In this document: positions 52,037 to 59,619 of the stretch, piece after piece
Position numbering within the stretch: position 1 is the first letter of the stretch
Layout: each line of letters opens with the position of its first letter
Assembly: GCA_964589785.1 (NCBI GenBank)
Contig: CAZPUQ010000013.1
Location: forward strand, 1 to 64,000
Direction of reading: 5' to 3'
Origin: JAGVSR01 sp964589785
GTDB taxonomy: Bacteria > Pseudomonadota > Alphaproteobacteria > Rhizobiales > Hyphomicrobiaceae
Length of the DNA stretch: 64,000 nucleotides
Translations under genes and position numbers: made by a program
Notes under the pieces: model-generated
Told to the model about the DNA's origin: nothing
The model's input: the letters and a program-made list of their open reading frames with translations, nothing else
The model's database searches: none

Positions 52037-53138
52037 CGCTGTGGAAACGCTCGACGTCGGCACCTATTCGGCGCCGAAGCTGTCCATCGCCATGGCGCTG
52101 GCAGCGGCCGAAGAGGCGCTCGCGGACGCAAAGCTCTCCGATGCGGCGGGATTCCCCGGCCCGCTCTATCTCGCCACGCCGCCGAGCGAGCTCGAGTGGC
52201 CGCAGCGCAAGGCGCTCTATGATGCGTCGGCCGAGCCCGGCGCGGGCGGCTATAAGCGCCTGCTGGCGGCGGCGCGCTCGGGCCAGTTCCGCGCCATGTT
52301 CGAGATGTTCCAGTTCTGCAGCGTCGCCGAGCACGTCGCAGCGCGTGTTGGAACTAGGGGTCTGCCCATCTCCGTCTCGACGGCCTGCGCGTCCGGGGCG
52401 AGCGCCATCCAGCTCGGCGTCGAGGCGATCCGCCGCGGCGACATCGGGGCCGCGCTCTGCATCGGAACGGACAGCTCCGTGCAGCTCGAGGCCCTGATCC
52501 GCTTCTCGCTGCTCTCCGCCCTCTCCACCCAGAACGACCCGCCGGAGAAGGCCTCCAAGCCCTTCTCGCGCAACCGCGACGGATTCGTGATGGCCGAAGG
52601 CGCTGGCGCGCTGGTGCTCGAGCCGCTTGCGGCCGCAGTCCGGCGCGGCGCCGCGATCCAGGGCCTCGTTCTCGGCTGCGGCGAGATGGCCGACGATTAT
52701 CATCGCACGCGCTCGCGCCCCGACGGGACAGCGATCATCGGAGCGATCCGCAATGCCATCCTCGATGCGGGATTGGACCCCGGCGAAATCGACCACGTTA
52801 ATGCGCACGGCACGAGCACACCCGAGAACGACAAGATGGAGTATCTCTCGCTCCGCCAGGTCCTCGGCGAACATCTCGATCGCACTCCGGTCAGCTCCAA
52901 CAAGTCGATGATCGGCCACACGCTGTCGGCTGCCGGCGCGATCGAGGCCGTGCTGTCGCTGATGTCGATCCGGACCGGCGTTCTCCTGCCGACCATCAAC
53001 TACGACAGCCCCGATCCCGAGATCCCCCTCGACGTCGTGCCGAACGTGGCGCGGGCGGCGCGCGTGCGGACGGTGCTGTCGAACTCGTTCGGCTTCGGCG
53101 GGCAGAACGTGTCGCTGGTGCTCGGAGGTGTGCAGTGA
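51858..53138 (+). CDS. 3-oxoacyl-ACP synthase, copy 2
   Basis: 426 residues. The catalytic set is complete: VSTACASGA, NAHGTSTPEND, NKSMIGH. It shares its first 60 residues exactly with copy 1 and diverges afterwards (for example AVETLDVGTYSAPKL against TVQGISVAPYSAYEL). It presumably pairs with the Cys-less protein encoded just upstream. Two KS pairs may serve two chain-length ranges or two substrates. Its stop overlaps the start of the outer-membrane protein gene. Confidence 0.88.
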   Translation: MDQTFTDRQGRPLVAVTGMGVVTSLGCGKETNWKALTEGRSGIRRITRFPTDGLRTTIAGAVETLDVGTYSAPKLSIAMALAAAEEALADAKLSDAAGFPGPLYLATPPSELEWPQRKALYDASAEPGAGGYKRLLAAARSGQFRAMFEMFQFCSVAEHVAARVGTRGLPISVSTACASGASAIQLGVEAIRRGDIGAALCIGTDSSVQLEALIRFSLLSALSTQNDPPEKASKPFSRNRDGFVMAEGAGALVLEPLAAAVRRGAAIQGLVLGCGEMADDYHRTRSRPDGTAIIGAIRNAILDAGLDPGEIDHVNAHGTSTPENDKMEYLSLRQVLGEHLDRTPVSSNKSMIGHTLSAAGAIEAVLSLMSIRTGVLLPTINYDSPDPEIPLDVVPNVARAARVRTVLSNSFGFGGQNVSLVLGGVQ

Positions 53139-54160
53139 GCCCGATGACCAGCAAGGCGCATGTCGCGTATGGGGCCGGCTGGCGCACCGGATCGGTCGAT
53201 GCCGGCTGGCTCACGCTCGATCGGCTCGCCGGATATGCGGCCATTGCCGCGCTAGTTCTGGCCACCCTTCAGATTTGGATTCTGCCGGCCGTCCCGCCGA
53301 CGGAGACCGCCGACCGCGATGCCGCCAAGCCGGGCCGCGTCGAGGACGTCGCGCGTCCCGGACCCGAGACGCTGATTGCAGGCTACGTCGGCGCACCGTT
53401 CTATTATCGCAGCGATGTCCACCTCGTGCGCCCCGGCGACAATACCGACGCGACCTTCCGGCGCCTCGGCTGGGACGGCGATGCGCTGCATTTCCCCATC
53501 GACGGCGGCGTTCGCGCCGTCAAATGGGGCGGCACGTTCGGCTTCATGGTGGACTTCCTGCACAACAAGGCCGTGCCCCGGCTCGGCAAGGGCGCGCACG
53601 GCCGCCCGCTGTCCAACCCCGTGATCGAGAGCGTCGAGGCGGAGGGCACGCTCGGCGGCAAGCCGGTGCCGTCGCCCGTCAAGCTGACGGATGTCTTCGA
53701 GCGTCTGGAGTTCACGCACGGCCACAACATGCTGTTTGCGACGCCGCTCGTCCGCATGGCGGCCGTGATGCCCGGCATCCGGCCCTACTTCGGCGTCGGC
53801 GCGGGCGTCGCCGTGCCGCACGTCGAGGTGTGGTTTCCCGGCCAGGACCGCAAACAGCGCACGAACGAGTACCAGTTCACCGGCCCGGCCTGGCAGTTCG
53901 TCGCCGGGATTGAAATCCGGTCGGGCAAGCTCTCCTACTTTCTCGAATACAAGTTCTCACAGGCCTGGATCGGCGCGGCGCTGACCGGCGACCAGTCGTG
54001 GAAGAACTTCAACATGCCGGGCGACCTGCTGCGGCAGTTCCGCCGCTGGCTCTCCGGAGAGCCCCCCAGCCAGGGCCGGATCTCGACATCGCTCGCCGCG
54101 CACCAGGGGATCCTCGGCGCCGGCTACTGGTTGCAGCGACCGTCTCCCGCCGCGCCCTGA
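53135..54160 (+). CDS. Outer-membrane protein resembling lipid A oxidase (LpxQ-like)
   Basis: 341 residues from GTG overlapping the KS stop; an ATG 9 bp later is possible. An N-terminal membrane segment or signal anchor (about 30-48) is followed by alternating beta strands of a small barrel. The stretches FERLEFTHGHNMLF, PYFGVGAGVAVPHVEV and EYQFTGPAWQFVAGIE recall proteins annotated as lipid A oxidase, which convert the proximal glucosamine to 2-aminogluconate in rhizobia. Its place at the end of the AcpXL operon, where lpxXL would stand, supports a lipid A link. Assignment is by recollection of the family and is moderate. Confidence 0.6.
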   Translation: MSPMTSKAHVAYGAGWRTGSVDAGWLTLDRLAGYAAIAALVLATLQIWILPAVPPTETADRDAAKPGRVEDVARPGPETLIAGYVGAPFYYRSDVHLVRPGDNTDATFRRLGWDGDALHFPIDGGVRAVKWGGTFGFMVDFLHNKAVPRLGKGAHGRPLSNPVIESVEAEGTLGGKPVPSPVKLTDVFERLEFTHGHNMLFATPLVRMAAVMPGIRPYFGVGAGVAVPHVEVWFPGQDRKQRTNEYQFTGPAWQFVAGIEIRSGKLSYFLEYKFSQAWIGAALTGDQSWKNFNMPGDLLRQFRRWLSGEPPSQGRISTSLAAHQGILGAGYWLQRPSPAAP

Positions 54161-54194
54161 AACCGGAACTGAAGCACGGAGTCGCGATCCCGCG

Positions 54195-54989
54195 TCAGGA
54201 TCGCACCGCCAGCGCGTCGAGGTCCCGCACGATCGCCTCGACGGCCTCCGGGCCCTCGTTGTCGTAAAGCGTGTGCACCTGGACGAGCGCGGCTCCGGCT
54301 GCGAGACGCTCGAGCACGTCCTCGGCGCACGTCACCCCGCCGACCGAGACGACGGGCAAGCCTTTGAGGTGATCGACGATCTCGCCGAGCCGGCGCACGC
54401 ATGCGGAAACGAGCACCACGCCGTCGATCCCGGCGCCGCGCGCCGCCAGGATCGCGCTCGGCACTGCACTCCCGGCCAAGCCGGCGTCGGTCTTGAGGAG
54501 GAGCGGACGGCGCGTTGCACCGCCGCCTACGAGCCGGGACTGCTCGGCCTTGAGGCGCGCAAGAAGACGGTCGACGCCCGGCGTCTCGGCGTCACGGCCA
54601 TCGAGCGGCGAGCTCATGTTGGCGACGACGTAGTCGGCGACGTCCGAGACGGCAGCGAGCATCCGTGCATAGTCCTCGATCACGTCATCATCGACGCCGG
54701 GCCGTGCGCTGCCGATGTTGGCTCCGACCACGATGCCGCACGGCAGCGTGCTGCAGTCGATCGCCATCGACCGAGCTTCCTTCAGGGTGCCGATCTCGAC
54801 GTGCCCCACCCCGCAACGGGCCAGTCGCGCCAGGCTCGCGCCCGTGCGATCGATGCCGGCGGCCAGTCCGAGTCGATTGGCGAACTTGAGACCCATCACC
54901 GTTGCCGGACCGGGGCTCGCGCGGACTTCGGATGGAAGCGGACCCTCGCCCTCCGGCTCCGCCGTGGTGCGGCCTCGGCCGTCCGTCAT
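54195..54989 (-). CDS. Dihydroorotate-dehydrogenase-like flavoprotein
   Basis: 264 residues. TIM-barrel flavoprotein pattern of class 2 PyrD: VMGLKFANRLGLAAGIDRTG, HVEIGT, VVGANIG, YVVANMSSP (the Ser of the active loop retained), LLLKTDAG, VVSVGGV and GAALVQVHTLY for FMN phosphate. It is shorter than true PyrD (about 340), lacking the N-terminal membrane helices. It overlaps the SerC-like gene by ATGA and ends the operon that begins with pqqA. A biosynthetic redox step in that pathway is more likely than pyrimidine synthesis, by context. Confidence 0.72.
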   Translation of the reverse strand: MTDGRGRTTAEPEGEGPLPSEVRASPGPATVMGLKFANRLGLAAGIDRTGASLARLARCGVGHVEIGTLKEARSMAIDCSTLPCGIVVGANIGSARPGVDDDVIEDYARMLAAVSDVADYVVANMSSPLDGRDAETPGVDRLLARLKAEQSRLVGGGATRRPLLLKTDAGLAGSAVPSAILAARGAGIDGVVLVSACVRRLGEIVDHLKGLPVVSVGGVTCAEDVLERLAAGAALVQVHTLYDNEGPEAVEAIVRDLDALAVRS

Positions 54990-56056
54990 CCTCGCCTCCT
55001 CGCAAAATCGGTCATGAAGCCGGCCAGCGCCTCGGCGGCCTCCTCCGGCACCCCGTTATAGAGCGAGGCGCGCAGGCCGCCTACACTGGGATGCCCGGCG
55101 AGATACAGGAGCCCCTCTGCTTCGGCTTCGGCGAGGAACAGGTCTTCGAGTTGCCTTGTCGGCACATGGAAGCGAACGCTGACATGGGACCGGTCGGCGC
55201 GTGCGACCGGCGCGCGATAGAAGTCGCCGGCATCGATCACCGCATAGAGGCGGGCGCTCTTCCGGCGGGCGCGCTCCGCCGCGGCGGCAAGCCCGCCCTC
55301 CGCGATGAGCCACGCCATCATCTTCGCCGCCACCGCGATGGCGAAGGTCGGCGGCGTGCTGACCCGGCTTCTCTCCCGGGCCTGGCGGGTATAGTCGAAG
55401 GGCGCGGGCGTCCCCGGCCGGGTCCGTCCCAGCAGATCCTCGCGCACGATGACAACGGTGAGGCCGGCGCCGCCGAGGTTCTTCTGGGCACTGGCGTAGA
55501 CGAGTCCGAAGCGTTCGAGCGTAAGCGGGCGCGTGCAGAAGTCGGCGCTCATGTCGGCGACGAGCGGGACGGGCCCCGTGTCGGGGACGGCGTGGTACTG
55601 CAGCCCGTCGGCCGTCTCGTTGCTCGTATAGTGGCAATAGGCCGCCGCGGGCGACACGCGCCACGTTCCGGGAGACGGCAGCTCGTGTCCGCTGCCCAGC
55701 GCGGCGCACCGGACGCCCACCCACGGGCGCGCCTCGGCCATGGCGCGCCGCGACCATAGGCCGGTCTCGACGTAGTCGGCGCTGGCGCCCTCGCCGGCCA
55801 GGTTCATCGCCAGCAGCGCGAAATGCGCGAACGCTCCGCCCTGGAGAAACAGCACCGCGTAGCCTGCTGGCACCCCGAGCAGCGCGCTCAGCGCCTGCTC
55901 CGCGTCGTCGAGGATGCGGCCGAACTCCTTGCTCGTGAAGGGCAGCGCGAGGAGCGACTGGCCGCTGTCGCGCCAGTGTCCGATCTCGCTTTGCAGGGCC
56001 TCCACCACGACGGGCGGAAGGGTCGCCGGACCCGAGGCAAAGCTCATCACCGCCAC
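54986..56056 (-). CDS. Phosphoserine-aminotransferase-like PLP enzyme
   Basis: 356 residues, the usual SerC length. Family features: FASGPATLP start, LFLQGGAFAHFA, CHYTSNETADGLQ, VADMSADFCTRP and Lys192 in SAQKNLGGAGL that binds PLP. Key parts of a working transaminase are kept. The GTG start has GAGGGG upstream and lies 14 bp after the PuuD-like gene. Whether it makes phosphoserine or has been recruited to the PQQ-like operon is open; location, not sequence, argues for the latter. Confidence 0.78.
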   Translation of the reverse strand: MAVMSFASGPATLPPVVVEALQSEIGHWRDSGQSLLALPFTSKEFGRILDDAEQALSALLGVPAGYAVLFLQGGAFAHFALLAMNLAGEGASADYVETGLWSRRAMAEARPWVGVRCAALGSGHELPSPGTWRVSPAAAYCHYTSNETADGLQYHAVPDTGPVPLVADMSADFCTRPLTLERFGLVYASAQKNLGGAGLTVVIVREDLLGRTRPGTPAPFDYTRQARERSRVSTPPTFAIAVAAKMMAWLIAEGGLAAAAERARRKSARLYAVIDAGDFYRAPVARADRSHVSVRFHVPTRQLEDLFLAEAEAEGLLYLAGHPSVGGLRASLYNGVPEEAAEALAGFMTDFARRRG

Positions 56057-56069
56057 GGCGCGCGTCCCC

Positions 56070-56576
56070 TCATCCGAACAGGTCGAGGCCGTGCGCGCCG
56101 CCGATCATGAGGAACAGGGTCGGCACCGACAGCGTCGTGTTGACCCGCGAGGCGAGGAACGTGATGCGCGAGCACCGGAGGCGCTCCTCGACGGAGGCGG
56201 GAATGAAGCCGAGCACCTTCTTCTGGTGCGGCCACATGACGAGCCAGAGGTTCAGGACCATGATCGTCCCGAGCCAGACGCCGATGCCGATCGTCGTCGC
56301 CGGAGACCGGAGCAGGAAGGCGTCGGCGAGAAGGCCGCGATGCCAGAGCATGGCCGCACCGGTGAGCCAGACGATAAGGGACGCGTGACGGAAGATACCG
56401 TGCTCCCGCTTGCTGGCGGCGATGAACACCTCGCGCGCCGCCTCGGGCGGATCGGCTGGCAGGACCCGGCGGTAGACGGGATTATGGACGACGTTGACCC
56501 AGTTGTGGCCGACCCAGATGATGACGCCCGCCAGATGCAGCCAGCGCAGCAGGACGTCATGCATGACCGCGTCCAT
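56070..56576 (-). CDS. PuuD/DUF-type four-helix membrane protein with conserved His
   Basis: 168 residues with about four hydrophobic helices. His residues lie in LRWLHLAGVIIWVGHNW, REHGIFRHASLIVWL and MWPHQKK, an arrangement like the membrane part of urate hydroxylase PuuD and related cytochrome-like proteins that bind b heme. There is no C-terminal cytochrome c domain. GAGG precedes the ATG. It lies 138 bp downstream of pqqE and 14 bp upstream of the SerC-like gene, so it could pass electrons for the flavoprotein or radical-SAM enzyme encoded around it; that is inference. Confidence 0.68.
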   Translation of the reverse strand: MDAVMHDVLLRWLHLAGVIIWVGHNWVNVVHNPVYRRVLPADPPEAAREVFIAASKREHGIFRHASLIVWLTGAAMLWHRGLLADAFLLRSPATTIGIGVWLGTIMVLNLWLVMWPHQKKVLGFIPASVEERLRCSRITFLASRVNTTLSVPTLFLMIGGAHGLDLFG

Positions 56577-56714
56577 GGTTCCTCGCTCGAAGATCAGACC
56601 CGTGCGGCCGCACCGCGGTCGCGGCAGGCCAGGGATCCCCTCTCACCATTGCGGGAGCAATGGGGAGAGGGAGAAAGCCGCAATAATCCCCTCGTGTCCG
56701 TAGCCCGCCCGCCC

Positions 56715-57866
56715 TCAGGAGCAGCCTTCGCGCACGCGCACCGCCGCCGACCGCTCGCGCATGATCATCGGCTGGCAACCGCCGCAGCCTCCCGATTTTC
56801 CGGCGCACCCGACGATCTCATCGATCAGATGCCGATGCGGGGATTTGGAGCAGACCGGGTCCGTGTTCGCGGCATCCCCCGTCAGCAGGAACGCCTGGCA
56901 GCGGCAGCCGCCGAAATCCTTCTCCCGCTCGTCGCAGCTCCGGCACGGCTCCTTCATCCAGCCATCGCCGCGGAAGGCATTGAACGCCGGGCTGTCGCGC
57001 CAGATCCAGTCGAGGCCGTGCTGGCGGACGTTGGGAAAATCGAGCCCCTTGATCAGCCGGGCCTCCTGGCAGGGAAGGGCCGTGCCGTCCGGAGCGATCG
57101 TCAGATGAATCGAGCCCCACCCGTTCATGCAGGCTTTGGGACGGTGGTCGTAATAGTCGGGCACCACGAAGAAGATGGTGAGATCCTTGCCGAGCTTGGT
57201 GCGCTTCTCCTTGACGACGGCCTCCGACCTCTCGAGCTGCTCGCGCGTGGGCAAGAGCTCCGACCGGTTGAGCAGCGCCCAGTTGTAGTACTGCAGATTG
57301 GCGAACTCGACGTACTCGACCTTCAGGTCCGCGGCGAGATCGATGAACTCGGCCGTGAAGTCGATGTTGTGCCGGCTCACGGGCACGTTGAGGACCATTG
57401 GCAGCCCCTCGGCCTTGATGGCGCGCGCGATGGCGATCTTGTGATCGTAGACGTCGAGGCCGACCAGCCGCTCGTTGAGCTCGCTGTCGCACGCCTGGAT
57501 GCTGAGCTGCACCTGCTTCAGGCCGGCCTTCTTCAAGGCCTTCAGCCGATCGGTCGTCAGCCCAACGCCCGACGTGATGAGGTTCGTGTAGTAGCCGATC
57601 TCGTCCGCGTAGCCGACGAGCTCCTCCAGGTCCTTGCGCAGCATCGGCTCGCCGCCCGTGAAGCCGAGCTGCAGCGAGCCCATGCGGCGGCCCTCGCGCA
57701 GAACCGCCTTCCACTCCTCGGTCGAAAGCTCGTTGCGGTACTTGTCGAAGTCGACCGGGTTCGAGCACCACGGACATTTCAAGGGGCATTTGTAGGTAAG
57801 CTCGAGCACGAGCCACAACGGCATGCCAAGGCCGTCAAGACTTAAGCCGGATCCAGCCTTTGGCAT
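56715..57866 (-). CDS. pqqE: Radical SAM peptide cyclase PqqE
   Basis: 383 residues. N-terminal radical-SAM cluster CPLKCPWC (three Cys), GFTGGEPML, and a SPASM domain with auxiliary Fe-S Cys (CMNGWG, PCQEAR, CRSCDEREKDFGGCRC). PqqE forms the Glu-Tyr carbon-carbon crosslink in PqqA with PqqD as chaperone. GGAGGTGG precedes the ATG, which lies 32 bp inside the pqqD 3' end; a second start after the overlap (57824) is possible. The C-terminus is extended by Cys-rich VGCAGKSGGCGGCQP, an extra possible metal site. Confidence 0.9.
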   Translation of the reverse strand: MPKAGSGLSLDGLGMPLWLVLELTYKCPLKCPWCSNPVDFDKYRNELSTEEWKAVLREGRRMGSLQLGFTGGEPMLRKDLEELVGYADEIGYYTNLITSGVGLTTDRLKALKKAGLKQVQLSIQACDSELNERLVGLDVYDHKIAIARAIKAEGLPMVLNVPVSRHNIDFTAEFIDLAADLKVEYVEFANLQYYNWALLNRSELLPTREQLERSEAVVKEKRTKLGKDLTIFFVVPDYYDHRPKACMNGWGSIHLTIAPDGTALPCQEARLIKGLDFPNVRQHGLDWIWRDSPAFNAFRGDGWMKEPCRSCDEREKDFGGCRCQAFLLTGDAANTDPVCSKSPHRHLIDEIVGCAGKSGGCGGCQPMIMRERSAAVRVREGCS

Positions 57867-58122
57867 GCGCCACCTCCAGAAAACTCAAGGCTTCGACGGT
57901 GAGATCGGCGAGGCCATATCGCTCGGCGAGCTCGGCTGCTCCCACCGCGATGGATTGACCACCCGTGCAGGCCTCCAGGATCGCCGCCGCCGTCTCGTTC
58001 AGCTTGACGATGCCCTCCGGGTAGAGAAGCACATGGGCCTGTTGCGGCTCCTCCCACCGGAAATGGAAATTGGGATTCAACTCCACCACGTCCGTGACCC
58101 GGAGTTGCCGGTCCAGTTCCAT
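57835..58122 (-). CDS. pqqD: PQQ peptide chaperone PqqD
   Basis: 95 residues from an ATG with GGAGGGG just upstream. Winged-helix RiPP recognition element: LNPNFHFRWEEPQQAHVLLYPEG, then KLNETAAAILEAC, the PqqD hallmark. It binds the PqqA leader and presents it to PqqE. The order pqqA-pqqD-pqqE differs from the common pqqABCDE. The gene is not fused to pqqC as in Methylorubrum. Confidence 0.9.
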   Translation of the reverse strand: MELDRQLRVTDVVELNPNFHFRWEEPQQAHVLLYPEGIVKLNETAAAILEACTGGQSIAVGAAELAERYGLADLTVEALSFLEVAHAKGWIRLKS

Positions 58123-58175
58123 GTGCCCCTCCAAGGGTCGAAGGCGCAGCATGTGCGAGCTGCGCCGGGCGCCCG

Positions 58176-58283
58176 CTAGCGGACGTACACGTAGGCCGTC
58201 ACCTCGAAGCCGAGGCGCACGTCGCAATAGGCCGGCGTGACCCACGTTCTGGCAGACGCTTCCTTGAGAAGGCTCTCTTGCAT
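58176..58283 (-). CDS. pqqA: PqqA precursor peptide
   Basis: 35 residues: a leader, then RLGFEVTAYVYVR, with the Glu27-x-x-x-Tyr31 pair that is crosslinked to make PQQ. A strong GGAGGAAA ribosome site lies 5 bp before the ATG. This peptide is a little longer than the 23-29 residues common for PqqA and contains a Cys at position 20. It is 53 bp upstream of pqqD. The essential residues for PQQ are present, so a PQQ or PQQ-like product is likely. Confidence 0.87.
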   Translation of the reverse strand: MQESLLKEASARTWVTPAYCDVRLGFEVTAYVYVR

Positions 58284-58489
58284 TGTCTTTCCTCCAATGT
58301 CGTTGCAGTGCGAATGCCGCGGGCCGGCCATCGATGGCTGAAGCACGTTTGACCTGGCTACGACCGACCGGCGCACGGCACCCGAAGCCGACGATCTCAT
58401 CGCAAGCCGCGATCCCGCTTGATTTTTGCTAGGTGGCGCGCATCAAAAGTGCGTCACGGGGCCGTGAGGCCGGGGCCGCTGACAGCCGC

Positions 58490-59185
58490 CTACAGCTCGA
58501 CCTCGCTGCCGTGCGTCTCGACATGCTGGCGCAGGAGGCCGATGTCGGCAATCGTGACCTGCTCGCGCTCGACGGCCACGCCTAGCGGCCGCAGCCGCGC
58601 AAGGGCCCGCGACAGGCTTTCGGGCTTCATGCCGAGGCGCTTTGCGATTAACGATTTCTCGTAAGGCAGCTCAACGACGCAGCTTCCCTCGCGCAGGCCG
58701 CAGAGACGGAGCAGGAAATCGCCGACCCGTTGCGGCGCATCGAGCACCTTGATCTGCTCGATATGTTCGACGAGGAACTTCAAATGCTGCGACGAGGAGG
58801 CCAGCATGGCGAGCGCAAGGTCCGGCTCCTCGCGGATGCGCCGCCGGAACGTCTCGCCCTCGACGACCAGCAGCCGGACCCGCGTGACGGCCTCCGCCGA
58901 GACCGGATAGTGCCCTCCGAGGAAGATCGCCGCCTCGGCAAACGTTTCGCCCTTGCGGAAGACGCCGACGACCGCCTCCGTGCCGTCGGGGGTGATGCGG
59001 TAGATCTTCACCCACCCTTCGAGAATGACGTAGAACGACGTTGCCGGCGTGCCCTGCTGGAAGATCACCGACCCCTTGTCGTAGCTCCGCGTGCCCTGCG
59101 CCCCGATCAGGCTCAGCGCCACTTCGTGCGGCACGGCGCGGAAGAGCGGTGTCGATCGCACGATCAGCCAATCATCCGGCTTCAT
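58490..59185 (-). CDS. Crp/Fnr-family regulator, FixK/Dnr-like
   Basis: 231 residues. Cyclic-nucleotide-binding-fold domain (about 12-125: FQQGTPATSFYVILEGWVKIY) and Crp-type helix-turn-helix (about 150-215) with recognition helix KPESLSRALARL. The E-x-x-S-R residues are those used by Fnr/FixK to read TTGA half-sites. There are no N-terminal Cys for an Fnr Fe-S cluster, so sensing would be of the FixK or Dnr kind. It lies 207 bp upstream of pqqA on the same strand. A TTGA-N6-TCAA site upstream of its start suggests autoregulation. Confidence 0.87.
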   Translation of the reverse strand: MKPDDWLIVRSTPLFRAVPHEVALSLIGAQGTRSYDKGSVIFQQGTPATSFYVILEGWVKIYRITPDGTEAVVGVFRKGETFAEAAIFLGGHYPVSAEAVTRVRLLVVEGETFRRRIREEPDLALAMLASSSQHLKFLVEHIEQIKVLDAPQRVGDFLLRLCGLREGSCVVELPYEKSLIAKRLGMKPESLSRALARLRPLGVAVEREQVTIADIGLLRQHVETHGSEVEL

Positions 59186-59286
59186 GTCACCCGGCCCGTT
59201 TTGAAAGCCTTCCCGTTCTCATGCTGCCTTGATGGCGGCGCGTTTCGCGGCCGGCGCACAGGTAGCACGCGCCGTGCCGCCCGATG

Positions 59287-59300
59287 TTGACCCCAATCAA
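59287..59300. promoter_or_regulatory. FixK/Fnr-type box upstream of the regulator gene
   Basis: TTGAC-CCCA-ATCAA, matching TTGA-N6-TCAA, 102 bp upstream of the Crp/Fnr start. Likely autoregulation. Confidence 0.55.
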
Positions 59301-59345
59301 TGCCGGACGGTCACCCGCCCGGCCGTCGGCGGCGTGCCTCAGGCG

Positions 59346-59379
59346 AAAAAAGGCACCTGACCGGGGACAGCCAGGTGCC
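59346..59379 (-). terminator. Probable Rho-independent terminator, minus strand
   Basis: 8-bp stem GGCACCTG/CAGGTGCC with a 12-base loop, followed on the minus strand by a TTTTTT run. It probably ends transcripts from the PDZ gene, 240 bp upstream. The rest of the 59186-59619 gap holds the FixK-type box and nothing else I can support. Confidence 0.6.
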
Positions 59380-59619
59380 AGTTGAGCATGGCGGAGGCCG
59401 GCCCGTGGTGGCAACCAAACGTTCCTTCGCTCTGCCATGCACGAGGGGCGATAGCACGCGCCCCCCGATCCGATGTCTTCGCCCCAAGCCGCACCGGCTG
59501 CGGACAGCCTCCGTCAGCGGCCGAAACGCAGAATTGATGCGTCCCGGCCGGTGCCGCTCGTGAAGCTCTGGGGCAAATGTGGAGGTCGCAGCGATGCCGT
59601 TTGCTGCTGCGTCCTGTCG

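Noticed and set aside
46231..53138. Type II polyketide synthase for an aromatic product, given the KS/Cys-less KS pairs.
   Set aside because: The carrier is clearly AcpXL-like, with FabZ-type dehydratase and a reductase in the rhizobial very-long-chain order, and no cyclase or aromatase is present.
58419..58446. TTGAT and ATCAA half-sites upstream of pqqA.
   Set aside because: They are 18 bp apart; Fnr/FixK sites need 4 bp between these pentamers. It may be chance.
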